Of a DNA stretch of 64,000 nt, positions 1-8,013 are shown piece after piece. A program made the translations under genes and the position numbers. Position 1 is the stretch's first letter. The number at the start of each line of letters is the position of its first letter. Where the stretch lies: positions 124,001-188,000 of the forward strand of contig NZ_JADBEF010000001.1 in assembly GCF_014873535.1 (NCBI RefSeq), read 5' to 3'. This DNA is from Nonomuraea africana. GTDB lineage: Bacteria > Actinomycetota > Actinomycetes > Streptosporangiales > Streptosporangiaceae. Below the pieces are notes generated by a model. That model searched no databases, had not been told where the DNA came from, and was given only the letters and a program-made list of their open reading frames with translations.

Positions 1-107
1 ATAAGTTCCTGACCACGCGCTCGCCCTTGGCGGGGCTGTCGCCGCAGGAGCAGGACAGTCTGCGCGACCTGCTCCTGCGCGCCGCCTCAGCCGCCGACGA
101 GCGCTGA
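1..107 (+). CDS. C-terminal end of a probable MarR-type regulator (partial)
   Basis: The reading frame is open from base 3 and ends at TGA 105-107, giving 34 codons that enter from outside the window. The tail SPQEQDSLRDLLLRA resembles the last helix of MarR-family regulators, in which a short acidic/Leu-rich helix completes the dimer interface. The winged-helix part lies upstream of the window, so family assignment rests on this tail only. It converges on the minus-strand SDR gene that ends 29 bases downstream. Confidence 0.45.
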   Translation, partial: KFLTTRSPLAGLSPQEQDSLRDLLLRAASAADER

Positions 108-135
108 CGCGAGCGCTGACGGGGCGCGTCGCCGC

Positions 136-891
136 TCAGCGGGTGGTGTAGCCGCCGTTGACGAAGAAGGTCTGGCCGTTGGCCCACCAGCCGTCGGTGA
201 GCAGGAACCGCACCCACGGCACGATGTCCTCGATCTTGGTGAGCTCGCCGTTCATCGCCGACGACTTGTGGTAGGCGATGGAGTCGTCGGTTTCGGCCGG
301 GTAGAAGAACCCGGTGTCCATCGGCCCTGGCGCGATGTTGTTGACCGAGATGTTGCGGCCGAACAGCTCCTTCGACAGCGCACGGGTGTAGTGCTCGACC
401 GGCGACTTGCTGCCCGCGTAGATCGAGTACAGGCCGGTGTAGGCGGCCAGCAGCGAGGTCACGATCGTGATGATCTTCCCGCCGTCCTCGACGCGGCGCG
501 CGGCCTCCTGCATGACGAAGTAGGCGCACTTGGCGTTGACCGCCACCATCCGGTCGTAGTCCTCTTCGGTGGTGTCGAGCAGCGGCTTCTTGATGACCAT
601 GCCCGCGGTGTTGACGCTGGCGTACAGCGAGCCGTACTGCTTGAGGGTCTCGTCGAAGACCCGCCTGATCTCGGGGACCCGCGTCAGGTCACCCTGGATG
701 GCGAAGGCGTCGCCGCCCGCGCCCTTGCACGCCTGTACGGTCTCCTCCGCGTCGCCCTTGGAGGAGTTGCTGTTGTAGTGCACGACCAGTTTCGCGCCAT
801 CCGCGGCCATCGTCCGGCAGATCAGGCTGCCCAGATTCCTGGACGCGCCGCCGACGAAGACCACCTTGCCGTTGAGTGAGCGATCCGGCAT
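136..891 (-). CDS. SDR family NAD(P)-dependent oxidoreductase
   Basis: Classical short-chain dehydrogenase of 251 aa, a soluble cytosolic enzyme. The N-terminal nucleotide-binding glycine motif reads GGASRNLG, with the first position changed from the usual Thr. The catalytic Ser lies in IVTSLL and the YxxxK motif is YAGSK. The C-terminus FFVNGGY is typical of the family. I chose the ATG at 891 because AGGGGG lies about nine bases upstream; an in-frame ATG at 957 has no such site. The substrate cannot be read from the sequence. It is followed on the same strand by a TetR gene in the opposite transcriptional sense of reading order (the TetR gene starts upstream at 1578), so the two could be co-transcribed. 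Confidence 0.9.
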   Translation of the reverse strand: MPDRSLNGKVVFVGGASRNLGSLICRTMAADGAKLVVHYNSNSSKGDAEETVQACKGAGGDAFAIQGDLTRVPEIRRVFDETLKQYGSLYASVNTAGMVIKKPLLDTTEEDYDRMVAVNAKCAYFVMQEAARRVEDGGKIITIVTSLLAAYTGLYSIYAGSKSPVEHYTRALSKELFGRNISVNNIAPGPMDTGFFYPAETDDSIAYHKSSAMNGELTKIEDIVPWVRFLLTDGWWANGQTFFVNGGYTTR

Positions 892-993
892 CGCGATCAA
901 TCCCCCTGAAGCTGTGATACGTGTTCGGGGGGAGTCGGTGGACACCATTACGGACATTACGGGCCTGAATGTCAGTGCGGGCCAAACCCCGGG

Positions 994-1578
994 TCAAAGC
1001 ACGGCGGCCGCGTTGAGCCCCGGGCCCAGGCCCCGTAGCAGGGTGTCGACCAGGCGGGTGGCCAGGGTGTCGGCGTCGCCGTCGTGGTGCTGCGCCGCCT
1101 CGTGGATCAGCGCGTAGTACACGCGCCTCGCCCAGTCGACGTCGACGTCCGCACGGAGCACCCCCGCCGCCTGAGCCCGCCGGAAGAGCCGGTCGCACGA
1201 GGCCTCGACCTCCGCGTGCACCCTGCTCACCTCGGGGTCGGCGGACAGCGCCCGGCTCATCGCGAACCCCCAGTCGATCTTCACCCGCAGCACGTTCGCC
1301 GTGACCTGATAGAGCGCGACCAGCGGCGGCGTGGTCTCGGGATGCGCGGCCGCCACGGCCGCGGCGAACTGCCTGGTCGCCCAGCCCGCCATCGCGTCCA
1401 CCAGCGCCTCGCGGGAGGCGAAGCGCCGGTGCACGGTCGTGCGCGCCACCCCGGCCGCCTCCGCGATCTGCTCCATGCTTGCCGCCGGATTCCTGCTCAG
1501 CACCCGCTCGGCCGCCTCCAGGATCGTCCGTACGGTGCGCTCGGCGTCGGACCGCCGCGCCCGCGTCGTCTCACTCAC
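994..1578 (-). CDS. TetR/AcrR family transcriptional regulator
   Basis: DNA-binding repressor of 194 aa. The helix-turn-helix lies near residues 30-60 (EQIAEAAGVARTTVHRRFAS), followed by an all-helical ligand-binding region. It is divergent from the SDR gene at 1690 with about 110 bases between them, so it most likely represses that SDR and itself in response to a small molecule. The start is uncertain: GTG at 1578 gives the normal length before the HTH, while an ATG at 1626 would add 16 residues. Neither has a strong ribosome-binding site. Effector unknown. Confidence 0.85.
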   Translation of the reverse strand: MSETTRARRSDAERTVRTILEAAERVLSRNPAASMEQIAEAAGVARTTVHRRFASREALVDAMAGWATRQFAAAVAAAHPETTPPLVALYQVTANVLRVKIDWGFAMSRALSADPEVSRVHAEVEASCDRLFRRAQAAGVLRADVDVDWARRVYYALIHEAAQHHDGDADTLATRLVDTLLRGLGPGLNAAAVL

Positions 1579-1618
1579 GCCACAGAGGATACGGCATCGT
1601 GCCGATTCAAGCCTGAGT

Positions 1619-1668
1619 TGCGTCATCAGTGTTGCAAGTCCTATGGTCAAGGCATCGTCATTGACGCA
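1619..1668. promoter_or_regulatory. Candidate TetR operator region
   Basis: Within the divergent TetR/SDR spacer the heptamer TGCGTCA (1619-1625) recurs in inverted orientation as TGACGCA (1662-1668). The right half is also part of the small palindrome CGTCATTGACG (1656-1666). The position between two divergent starts fits an operator; there is no other support. Confidence 0.3.
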
Positions 1669-1689
1669 CCTAAGAGGGGAAAGACCGCC

Positions 1690-2478
1690 ATGGACATGCG
1701 ACTCACCGGCAAGACCGCCGTCGTCACCGGCGCGAGCAGGGGCCTCGGCCTGGCCATCGTCAAGGCGCTGACCGGCGAGGGGATGCGGGTCGTGGCCGCC
1801 GCGAGAACCATCTCGCCGGCGCTCAAGGAGAGCGGGGCGAGCGTCGTGGCGGCGGACCTGTCCACCGCGCAGGGCCCCGCCGAACTGATCGACCAGGCGC
1901 TGGCCGAACTGGGTGAGATCGACCTGCTGGTCAACAACGTGGGCGGCGGCGACGGCGGCGAGGGGCAGCTCGGCGGCTTCCTCGGCTTCGGCGACGAGCA
2001 GTGGCACCAGGCCTACGACCTGAACTTCCTCAGCGCCGTGCGCGCCACCAGGGCCGCCATGCCCAGCCTGCTGCGTCAGCGCGGCGCGGTGATCAACATC
2101 TCCTCCAACGGCGCCCGCATGCCGCACGCGGGCCCGATCACCTACACCACGGCCAAGGCGGCGCTGACCGCGTTCGGCAAGGCCCTGGCCGAGGAGTTCG
2201 GCCCGCGCGGGGTGCGGGTCAACACGATCTCGCCCGGCGCGGCGCGCACCTCGATGTGGGAGGACCCCAACGGCTACGGCGCCGCACTCGCCGCCTCCCT
2301 GGGCGTCGAACACGAGCAGCTCCTGGCCGGGCTGCCGGCGAACATGGGAATGACGACCGGCAGATTCGTCGAACCGGAGGAGGTCGCCGCCCTGGTGACG
2401 TACCTGGCATCACCCCACGCCGGCAGCGTCAACGGCGCCGACCACATCATCGACGGCGGAGCCGTCAAAACAGTCTGA
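1690..2478 (+). CDS. SDR family oxidoreductase
   Basis: Classical SDR of 262 aa. It shows the full cofactor motif TGASRGLG near residues 14-21, the NNVGG motif near 88-92, a catalytic Ser in NISSNGA and the active-site Tyr/Lys in YTTAK. The ATG at 1690 is preceded by a strong AGAGGGGAAAG ribosome-binding site. The insertion GGGDGGEGQLGGF after the NNVG motif is longer than usual and probably shapes the substrate pocket. It is divergent from the TetR gene at 1578, its probable regulator. Substrate unknown. Confidence 0.92.
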   Translation: MDMRLTGKTAVVTGASRGLGLAIVKALTGEGMRVVAAARTISPALKESGASVVAADLSTAQGPAELIDQALAELGEIDLLVNNVGGGDGGEGQLGGFLGFGDEQWHQAYDLNFLSAVRATRAAMPSLLRQRGAVINISSNGARMPHAGPITYTTAKAALTAFGKALAEEFGPRGVRVNTISPGAARTSMWEDPNGYGAALAASLGVEHEQLLAGLPANMGMTTGRFVEPEEVAALVTYLASPHAGSVNGADHIIDGGAVKTV

Positions 2479-2613
2479 CACCGCCTCCCCAAGGACACGG
2501 GTTCTCCCTGATCGCGCCGTTGACAGTGTGAATCAGGAAATCGTCAAGTGCTGGCCCCGCCCCGCCGTACGGCCGAACCTCCCGAGGCCCAGGGAACGGT
2601 GGGGTCGTGGTGT

Positions 2614-2664
2614 GACGATCACGTGGCGAGCGGCCTCTCCAAAACCGCTCGCCACGTGATCGTC
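2614..2664. repeat. Perfect 20-bp inverted repeat (hairpin)
   Basis: The arm GACGATCACGTGGCGAGCGG (2614-2633) is perfectly complementary to 2645-2664, with an 11-base loop. Each arm contains CACGTG. It lies 135 bases past the SDR stop and before a methyltransferase remnant. No T-tract follows on either strand, so it is either a GC-type terminator, an RNA-stabilising hairpin or a REP-like element. Confidence 0.6.
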
Positions 2665-2711
2665 GTGACGACGACCGGCGATTGGAGCGCCGACAAGCTC
2701 GCGCCGCCTTC

Positions 2712-2852
2712 TCAGCCGGTGCCGGCGGGTGGCTTCGTCGCGCGGAGTGAGTAGATCAGCGGGACTCTGGGCCGGCCGGCGGGGAAGCGGCGCTCGTCCC
2801 AGTTGGCGCGGTTGGCCGCACGCCAGTCGGTGGAGGTCCGGTGCGTTGTCAC
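2712..2852 (-). pseudogene. SAM-dependent methyltransferase remnant, core deleted
   Basis: A 46-codon frame beginning GTG at 2852. Its first part (DWRAANRANWDER) matches the N-terminus of actinobacterial class I methyltransferases and its end (PLIYSLRATKP) matches their C-terminus. These are normally about 270 aa long. Everything between, including the SAM-binding Rossmann fold, is missing, yet the join stays in frame. It cannot be an active methyltransferase. A second case with the same pattern lies at 9108-9380. Confidence 0.68.
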
Positions 2853-2993
2853 GACGGGCCACGGTAGTCAAGGGCGCTCGTGGGGCTCAAACCGTTTAAC
2901 CGAGGTGCCAGTGCGAGGTCCGATTGTCGCCGTCGCCGCGGCCGGGCCATGGGGAGAATCTGGCGACATGTCTTTCTGGTGGGAAATCGCCCC

Positions 2994-4280
2994 ATGACGA
3001 CCGGCATCGGCATTCCGCCGTCCGACGGCCTAGCATCGCGCCCGAATCCGCCGACGGCCCGCCGCGACTTCGGCCTGCTCTGGGCCGGCCAGTCGCTCTC
3101 GCTCTTCGGCGACCAGTTCATGGCGCTGGCCCTGCCCCTCCTGGCCGTGACCGTGCTGGGTTCCTCCCCGGCTCAGGCGGCGCTGCTGCCGTTCGCGCTG
3201 TTCGTGCCGTTCCTGCCGCTGGGCCTGCCGGCCGGGGCCATCGTCGACCGGCTGCCCCGCCGTACCGTCATGCTGGTCTGCGACGGCGTGCAGGTGGTCG
3301 CGTTCGGCGGGATCTGCGTGCTGGCCGCCACCGGTGACCTGACGTTTCCGCTGCTGTTCGGGCTGATCCTGCTCAGCGGGTGCGCGGTGGTGTTCTTCCA
3401 GGTCGCCTACACCTCCTACCTGCCCAGCCTGTACGGCGACGCCGAGCAGCTGCATCGCGGCAACACCCGCCTGGCCCTGTCGGAGTCGACGTCCAAGGCG
3501 CTGGGCCCGATGGCCGCCGGTCCGCTCATCGGCGCACTGGGCCTGATCGGCGCGCTCGCGGCCAACGCGCTCAGCTTCGCGGCCTCGCTCGTCTCGCTGG
3601 CCCTGATCCGGCACAGGGAGCCCAGCCGGCCCGCCACCGTACGCCGGCGCGGCTGGCTGCGCCGCGACATCGCCATGGGCCTGCGCTTCGCGCTCCGTCA
3701 CCCGATCCTCGAGCCTATCCTGTCGTGCGGCACCGTCTACGTGCTGTTCCTGTCCATGGTGGAGACGAGCCTGGTGCTCTACTGCCGTGACGTCCTCGGC
3801 CTGTCGCCGTCCTGGATCGGCGTCGTGATCGGCGCCGCCGCGGCCGGCTACCCGATCGGCAACCTGATGTCGGCCCGCCTGAAGCGCCGCCTCGGCGCGC
3901 CCCGGACGCTCGCGGCCGCCGCCACGGTGTCCGTCCTGGGCATCGTGAGCATGCCCGCGCTCGGCTCCCTCGGTGGCGTCGCGGGCACGGCCGGGCTGGT
4001 GGCGGGGAGCGTCGTCCACTGCGTCGGCGAGGGCGCCTTCAGCCCGACCTCGCTCACCCTCCGCCAGACGCAGACCCCCGCGGACCTGCTGGGCCGGGTC
4101 GGCGCGGTACAGAGGTTCCTGCTCTGGGGCGCGATCGCGCTCGGCAGCCTTGCGGCGGCCGGGACCACCGCCCTCGCGGGCCTCTCGGCCTCGGTGTGGA
4201 TCGGCGCCCTCGGCACCGTCCTGTGCCTGCCCGCCCTGCTGAGAGGCGGTATCCGAGCAGCTGTGAGACGGGGCGCGTGA
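2994..4280 (+). CDS. MFS transporter (antibiotic-efflux type)
   Basis: Integral membrane protein of 428 aa with about 12 predicted helices. The N-terminal part DFGLLWAGQSLSLFGDQF and the later LPRRTVMLVCDGVQ loop are typical of MFS_3-type proton-driven drug/macrolide efflux proteins. I start it at ATG 2994 (MTTGIGI), with GGTGGGA upstream; a longer frame back to 2880 has a charged, non-conserved extension. It stands alone; the flanking minus-strand genes converge on it. Exported substrate unknown. Confidence 0.9.
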   Translation: MTTGIGIPPSDGLASRPNPPTARRDFGLLWAGQSLSLFGDQFMALALPLLAVTVLGSSPAQAALLPFALFVPFLPLGLPAGAIVDRLPRRTVMLVCDGVQVVAFGGICVLAATGDLTFPLLFGLILLSGCAVVFFQVAYTSYLPSLYGDAEQLHRGNTRLALSESTSKALGPMAAGPLIGALGLIGALAANALSFAASLVSLALIRHREPSRPATVRRRGWLRRDIAMGLRFALRHPILEPILSCGTVYVLFLSMVETSLVLYCRDVLGLSPSWIGVVIGAAAAGYPIGNLMSARLKRRLGAPRTLAAAATVSVLGIVSMPALGSLGGVAGTAGLVAGSVVHCVGEGAFSPTSLTLRQTQTPADLLGRVGAVQRFLLWGAIALGSLAAAGTTALAGLSASVWIGALGTVLCLPALLRGGIRAAVRRGA

Positions 4281-4469
4281 GCGGCGGCCTATCCCGCCTG
4301 GTCGTCCTCAAGAGCCGCGAGGTCGGCCGGCATCTGGTCGGCGCGGCATGGATCCTCCAGCGGTGGCGGACCTGGCTCCTGCATGGCCGCAGGGGGGTGG
4401 TCCGCCCGCGGGCGTCCCGGACGGAACGGCCACGGCGGGCGGATCGCCGGGGTGGTCGGTTCTCGGCCG

Positions 4470-5225
4470 TCAGCAGGTGGACTGGTCCGTCGCCGTGCCG
4501 GACTCGCAGGCCGAACGCTGCGCGCGAGCGCGGAGCTGGGCCAGCGTGGGGACGCCGGCGGACCTGACCTGCGGGTCACCGCCGAGAAGCTGTGCGGCGC
4601 GCTCCTCTTCCGCGAGCGGGGCGATCAGTGCCGCGCCGGGTGTCTCCTCAATGAACACGCCCTGGCCGATCGGGAGGTGCACGACCTCCTGGTACGCCTG
4701 GGCCGCCGGCGCGGGAGGCCGCCGCTTGGCCCTGTTCAGGGCGTTGTCGACGTAGAACAGGCCCTTGCCTGCCGTACCGAGTGACTGGCGCAGCCCGTCG
4801 AGGGTCGTGCCGGCGGGCTGCTCCACCCTGAGCCGGATCTGTCCCGCGTCGTAACCGCGGCCGAGCCTCCCTGCGAGGATCTTGTCGACCCTGATCACGA
4901 CGCTGGCCCAGCGGATCACCGCCTGCTCGCTGTCATACGGCACGACCTGCGGGGTGACCGAGTCGTCGCCCGAGGCGTAGGCGATTCCCGGCTCGACGCC
5001 GACCACCGTCCCCTCGACGAGGGCGGCGGCCGGGCGGAACGAGCCGGACGGCTTGGCGCCGGGGGTGATGTCGTCGACGGAGTCGAACAGGTACTCTCCC
5101 GTCCCGCTGTCGGCGTGGAGCTGGGACCAGAATGAGGCGGGGGCGGCCTTGGCGGCGGGCTCCTGGGCGCAGCCAGTGAGGACGGCGAAGGCGGCGACGG
5201 CCGTGAAGAGCTTGATGTGTCTCAT
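4470..5225 (-). CDS. Secreted lipoprotein of unknown function
   Basis: A 251-aa protein with a lipoprotein signal: a basic start (MRHIK), a hydrophobic stretch and lipobox LTGC at residues 17-20, so it should be anchored to the outer face of the membrane. The remainder has no motif I recognise; it contains a hydrophobic core with a VIRVDKILAG segment and an acidic C-terminus. The start is fixed by AGGAG eight bases upstream. It follows the metzincin-like protease by 10 bases on the same strand, so both are probably one operon. Role unknown; a cell-surface partner or inhibitor of the protease is speculative. Confidence 0.75.
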   Translation of the reverse strand: MRHIKLFTAVAAFAVLTGCAQEPAAKAAPASFWSQLHADSGTGEYLFDSVDDITPGAKPSGSFRPAAALVEGTVVGVEPGIAYASGDDSVTPQVVPYDSEQAVIRWASVVIRVDKILAGRLGRGYDAGQIRLRVEQPAGTTLDGLRQSLGTAGKGLFYVDNALNRAKRRPPAPAAQAYQEVVHLPIGQGVFIEETPGAALIAPLAEEERAAQLLGGDPQVRSAGVPTLAQLRARAQRSACESGTATDQSTC

Positions 5226-5235
5226 CGCCGGACTC

Positions 5236-5826
5236 CTAGTAGCGGCCGTTGATGTGGGCGACATCGTGCGAGCTGTACTTGATGGTGGTGTGGGCTCCGG
5301 TCCGCAGGCAAGACGACGACTCGGAGGAGTGGCTGAGGCCGACGGTGTGCCCCACCTCGTGGCACGCCAGGGCCTGCCGCTTGGTGGTGGTCATCCAGTC
5401 GATGTCGGCCAGGTCGTAGCGGACCTCGTACTGGTCGCAGCGCCACGGCTGGGTGCTGTCGGCGGGGGCGATGTTCTTCACGCACTTGGCGTAGGCGTAC
5501 AGGTTGTAGCCCGTGCTCGAGCCGTCCCAGTCCAGGTCCCAGTGGTCGACGTAGTAGCGGTCATAGGACTCGACGTCGGTGCTGGGGTCCGGGGTGGTGT
5601 CGGGGGCCACGGTCATGTCGGTCTGGGCGTCGAGGTTGAGCAGCGCCGCCTTGACCGCGGTTCTCGTGCGGGTCTCCAGCGACGCGTAGTTGTACCAGTG
5701 CTTGGCGTTGTCGGCGAAGGGGCAGCAGCCGTCGGCGGAGCCGAAACCGTTGGCGCCGGCGGGGGAGGCGGTCGTGACGACCGTTGCCGCGAGGATGATC
5801 GCTGGCAGGAGCTTGCGATAGGACAT
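5236..5826 (-). CDS. Secreted zinc metalloprotease-like protein (metzincin motif)
   Basis: A 196-aa protein with an N-terminal Sec signal (SYRK, hydrophobic run, probable cleavage after ASPAGA). The zinc-binding motif HEVGHTVGLSH (residues 156-166) is the full metzincin HExxHxxGxxH, so three His ligands and the catalytic Glu are present. Six or more cysteines suggest disulphides outside the cell. The C-terminus SSHDVAHINGRY resembles matrixin-like actinobacterial proteases. I used ATG 5826 (MSYRK); an ATG nine bases upstream is possible. Substrate unknown. It heads a probable two-gene operon with the lipoprotein downstream. Confidence 0.85.
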   Translation of the reverse strand: MSYRKLLPAIILAATVVTTASPAGANGFGSADGCCPFADNAKHWYNYASLETRTRTAVKAALLNLDAQTDMTVAPDTTPDPSTDVESYDRYYVDHWDLDWDGSSTGYNLYAYAKCVKNIAPADSTQPWRCDQYEVRYDLADIDWMTTTKRQALACHEVGHTVGLSHSSESSSCLRTGAHTTIKYSSHDVAHINGRY

Positions 5827-6086
5827 GGGATCCATAAATGTCGGGAAAAGGACGACCGAATAGGCTGCCGGTAAGTTGAGCAGAAGATCAATGGGTATGT
5901 CCAACCGCTCCTCGGTCCCGCGTGGACAACCGGCGAGGTCGTCCGGATCCGGGGCGGACCTTCACGGGGCTTGTTCAGTGGCGGGTGGCGGAGTCGGCGC
6001 CTCTTCGCGGGCCCCGATTCCCGGGTTCTGCGGCCGCTCCCGCTCCCTCCAGCGGTCCGCGCCCGCCGTCCCGCTGCCCATCGGGG

Positions 6087-6341
6087 TCAGGTGTCGAGCG
6101 GGCCGGTGTTGAGGCGGCGGGCGTTGGCCAGCACCTTTCTGAGGGCCGAGGTCAACCCCGTCAGCTCCTCGTCGGACAGCCCGGCGGTGATCCGGCTCTC
6201 CAGGAACTCCCGGTCGGCCGTGACGGGTTCCCGCAGCGCCTGGCCCTTCTCGGTGAGATAGAGCCGGACCAGGCGATGGTCCTTCTCGTCGCGCCGCCGG
6301 GTCAGCAGGCCGGCCGTGGCCATCCGCGTGGCCGGTGAAAG
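6087..6341 (-). pseudogene. MarR-family regulator, N-terminus lost
   Basis: The frame contains the wing and C-terminal dimerisation region of a MarR regulator (GLLTRRRDEKDHRLVRLYLT, then LTEKGQAL). Homology-like sequence begins only around LSPATRMATAG. The preceding DNA-recognition helices are replaced by repetitive GC-rich DNA with no start or ribosome-binding site. A complete MarR of about 140-150 aa would need another 70 codons. Non-functional remnant; an intact MarR gene lies at 8014. Confidence 0.68.
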
Positions 6342-6410
6342 CGGGAACGACGGGGCGGGGCCTTCCGGTAGGCGGTGGTGGCGGGCCTGGGTGGGCGGCC
6401 CCGCTCCGAG

Positions 6411-6535
6411 CCGTACTCAGAGGGCGTGCGCCTTCGCTCCCCGGGCCGTACCTCCGAGCGCGTGCGGCCTCGCTTCTCGGGCGTCCGCTGAGAGTGGGCG
6501 GCCGTGCCTCCGACGGCGCGGCCTCGCCCCCCGGG
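6411..6535. repeat. Degenerate tandem repeat, three copies of about 35 bp
   Basis: Units at 6411-6445, 6446-6481 and 6502-6535 share the pattern CCGTrCCTCCGAsssCGTGC followed by GCCTCGCyyCyCGGG. The copies differ at several positions. It fills the gap between the MarR remnant and the cupin gene. Confidence 0.45.
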
Positions 6536-6549
6536 CCGCGCCGTCGGAG
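6508..6549 (-). terminator. Hairpin downstream of the cupin operon
   Basis: A perfect 16-bp stem: CTCCGACGGCGCGGCC (6508-6523) pairs with 6534-6549 across a 10-base loop. It begins 25 bases after the cupin stop codon on the minus strand. There is no U-tract, as is common in high-GC actinobacteria. Confidence 0.5.
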
Positions 6550-6573
6550 ATCCGGAGGGGAGCGGGTCCTCGG

Positions 6574-7083
6574 TCAGAGGAAGAAGCTGTCGTGGCGGAG
6601 GAAGAACTCCGCCCGTTCCTCGTCGTCGAGTTCGGCGAGCCGGGTGATCCCTTCGAAGTACTCCTCGCGCGGGGCGCCGGGCGCGAACAGCATCAGCATG
6701 GACGCCGGCTCGCCCGACTCGTTGCGGAAGGCGTGCAGTCCGCCGACCGGGACGTACAGATAGTCTCCGGCGGTCGCGTCGACCCAGTGCGCACCGTCGA
6801 ACAGCCGCATGGTGCCGGACAGGATGAAGAACGACTCCGACATCGCCTTGTGGAAGTGGGTGCTCGGGCCGCCGAACTCAGGGCCCATGTCCACGCGGTA
6901 CAGGCCGTACTCCCCGCCGGTGGACGCGGTGGTGGACAGGTAGTGGTACGAGGTTCCCCTGCCGACGGTGGGGCCGGACGAGGTCACGGGTGTCGAGACG
7001 AAGTCGGGTGCGGTGGTGGCGGGCCGGAAGACCGCGTTGACCTCGCCGTCGCTGCCGAAATAGCGCGGATCTGGATAGGACAT
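6574..7083 (-). CDS. Cupin domain protein
   Basis: A 169-aa single-domain cupin. The metal-site region reads STHFHKAMSESFFILSG (motif 1, with His, His and Glu) and VPVGGLHAFRNESG (motif 2, His). This suggests a metal-binding beta-barrel acting as a small dioxygenase, isomerase or sensor; the reaction cannot be told. ATG 7083 has a good AGGAGCG site. It lies 32 bases behind the alpha/beta hydrolase on the same strand, so the two are an operon opposite a MarR gene, a layout common for detoxification of small aromatic compounds. Confidence 0.85.
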   Translation of the reverse strand: MSYPDPRYFGSDGEVNAVFRPATTAPDFVSTPVTSSGPTVGRGTSYHYLSTTASTGGEYGLYRVDMGPEFGGPSTHFHKAMSESFFILSGTMRLFDGAHWVDATAGDYLYVPVGGLHAFRNESGEPASMLMLFAPGAPREEYFEGITRLAELDDEERAEFFLRHDSFFL

Positions 7084-7115
7084 CTTTCGCTCCTGGGGTT
7101 GTAGGGCCTGACGAC

Positions 7116-7913
7116 CTAGGCGGCCGCGGGGGCGGGCTCGTCGAGGAAGTCGCGGGTGAGGGCGATCAGCCGGGTGGGGTCGGCGAACCAGTCCATGTGT
7201 CCCTCGTCGATCTCGACCAGCCGGCTCCCGGGGATGGCGGCGTGCAGTTGCCGGGAGCCCTCCAGCGGGATCATGTTGTCGCCCGCGAACCCGACGACCA
7301 GGGTGGGAGCCGTGATCGAGGGCAGCAGCGCGCGGATGTCCACCTGCGCGCCCAGGTCGATCTGACGGCCGATGCCGGGCGGCGGCCACGCGTCGTCCAG
7401 TGACTGGGCGAGCCCCTGGTGGCCGAAGGAGTCCAGGGCGGCGGGGCTGAAGCCGGTCAGTGCCGAGAACCGCTTGAACAGGTCGCGGTCGGTGTCGAGC
7501 AGCTTGCGCGAGGTCTCGAAGTAGAACGTGTCGCGGGGACCGGTCGAGTGTGCCCAGCCGCCGACCAGGATGAGCCTGCGCACCAGGTCGGGATGGGTGG
7601 CCGCGACGGCTGCGGCGGCGACCGCGCCGAGTGAGAAGCCGAGCAGGTCGACCGGGCCGCGCACCGCTTCCCTGGTGGCCGTGGCGACCTGCTCGGCGAT
7701 CAGGTCGACGCTCAACTCGGCGCCGTCGTCTACGGTCTGCCCGCTGCCGCTGAAGTTGGGCCGGACGACGGTCCTGGTCGCGGTGAAGTGGTGCACGACG
7801 TTGCCGAAGACCTTGTCGGCATCGCCGCCGGTGCCGTGGACCAGCACCAGTCCAGGGCCCTGGCCCTCGACTTCGTAGTGGACGTCGGTGTCACGTACTG
7901 AGGTGAAAGGCAT
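7116..7913 (-). CDS. Alpha/beta hydrolase
   Basis: A 265-aa hydrolase. The oxyanion-hole region is LVHGTGG near residues 25-31, the nucleophile elbow is GFSLGA, the acid is probably in VGFAGDN and the catalytic His in EGHMDWF. It is soluble, without a signal peptide. The start is uncertain: ATG 7913 or GTG 7925; neither has a strong ribosome-binding site, and the leader overlaps the shared regulatory region with the divergent MarR gene. First gene of the hydrolase-cupin operon. Confidence 0.88.
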   Translation of the reverse strand: MPFTSVRDTDVHYEVEGQGPGLVLVHGTGGDADKVFGNVVHHFTATRTVVRPNFSGSGQTVDDGAELSVDLIAEQVATATREAVRGPVDLLGFSLGAVAAAAVAATHPDLVRRLILVGGWAHSTGPRDTFYFETSRKLLDTDRDLFKRFSALTGFSPAALDSFGHQGLAQSLDDAWPPPGIGRQIDLGAQVDIRALLPSITAPTLVVGFAGDNMIPLEGSRQLHAAIPGSRLVEIDEGHMDWFADPTRLIALTRDFLDEPAPAAA

Positions 7914-7940
7914 GGTGACCGCCACTCATAGGGAGATAAG

Positions 7941-7991
7941 ATGAGCGCTAAGATAATCAGCACTTGTGTGAGTGTCAACTAAATGAGCGCT
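7941..7991. promoter_or_regulatory. Paired direct repeats between hydrolase and MarR genes
   Basis: ATGAGCGCT occurs at 7941-7949 and again at 7983-7991 in the 100-base divergent spacer, each containing the palindrome AGCGCT in a locally AT-rich context. The position fits MarR binding that controls both directions. Confidence 0.45.
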
Positions 7992-8013
7992 CACCTAATT
8001 CCCTGGAGGACTC

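Noticed and set aside
994..2313. 439-codon minus-strand frame as one protein
   Set aside because: Only its last 194 codons are the TetR regulator; the rest is the antisense of the SDR gene at 1690.
6411..6535. CRISPR array
   Set aside because: Units are degenerate and directly adjacent without unique spacers; no cas genes.
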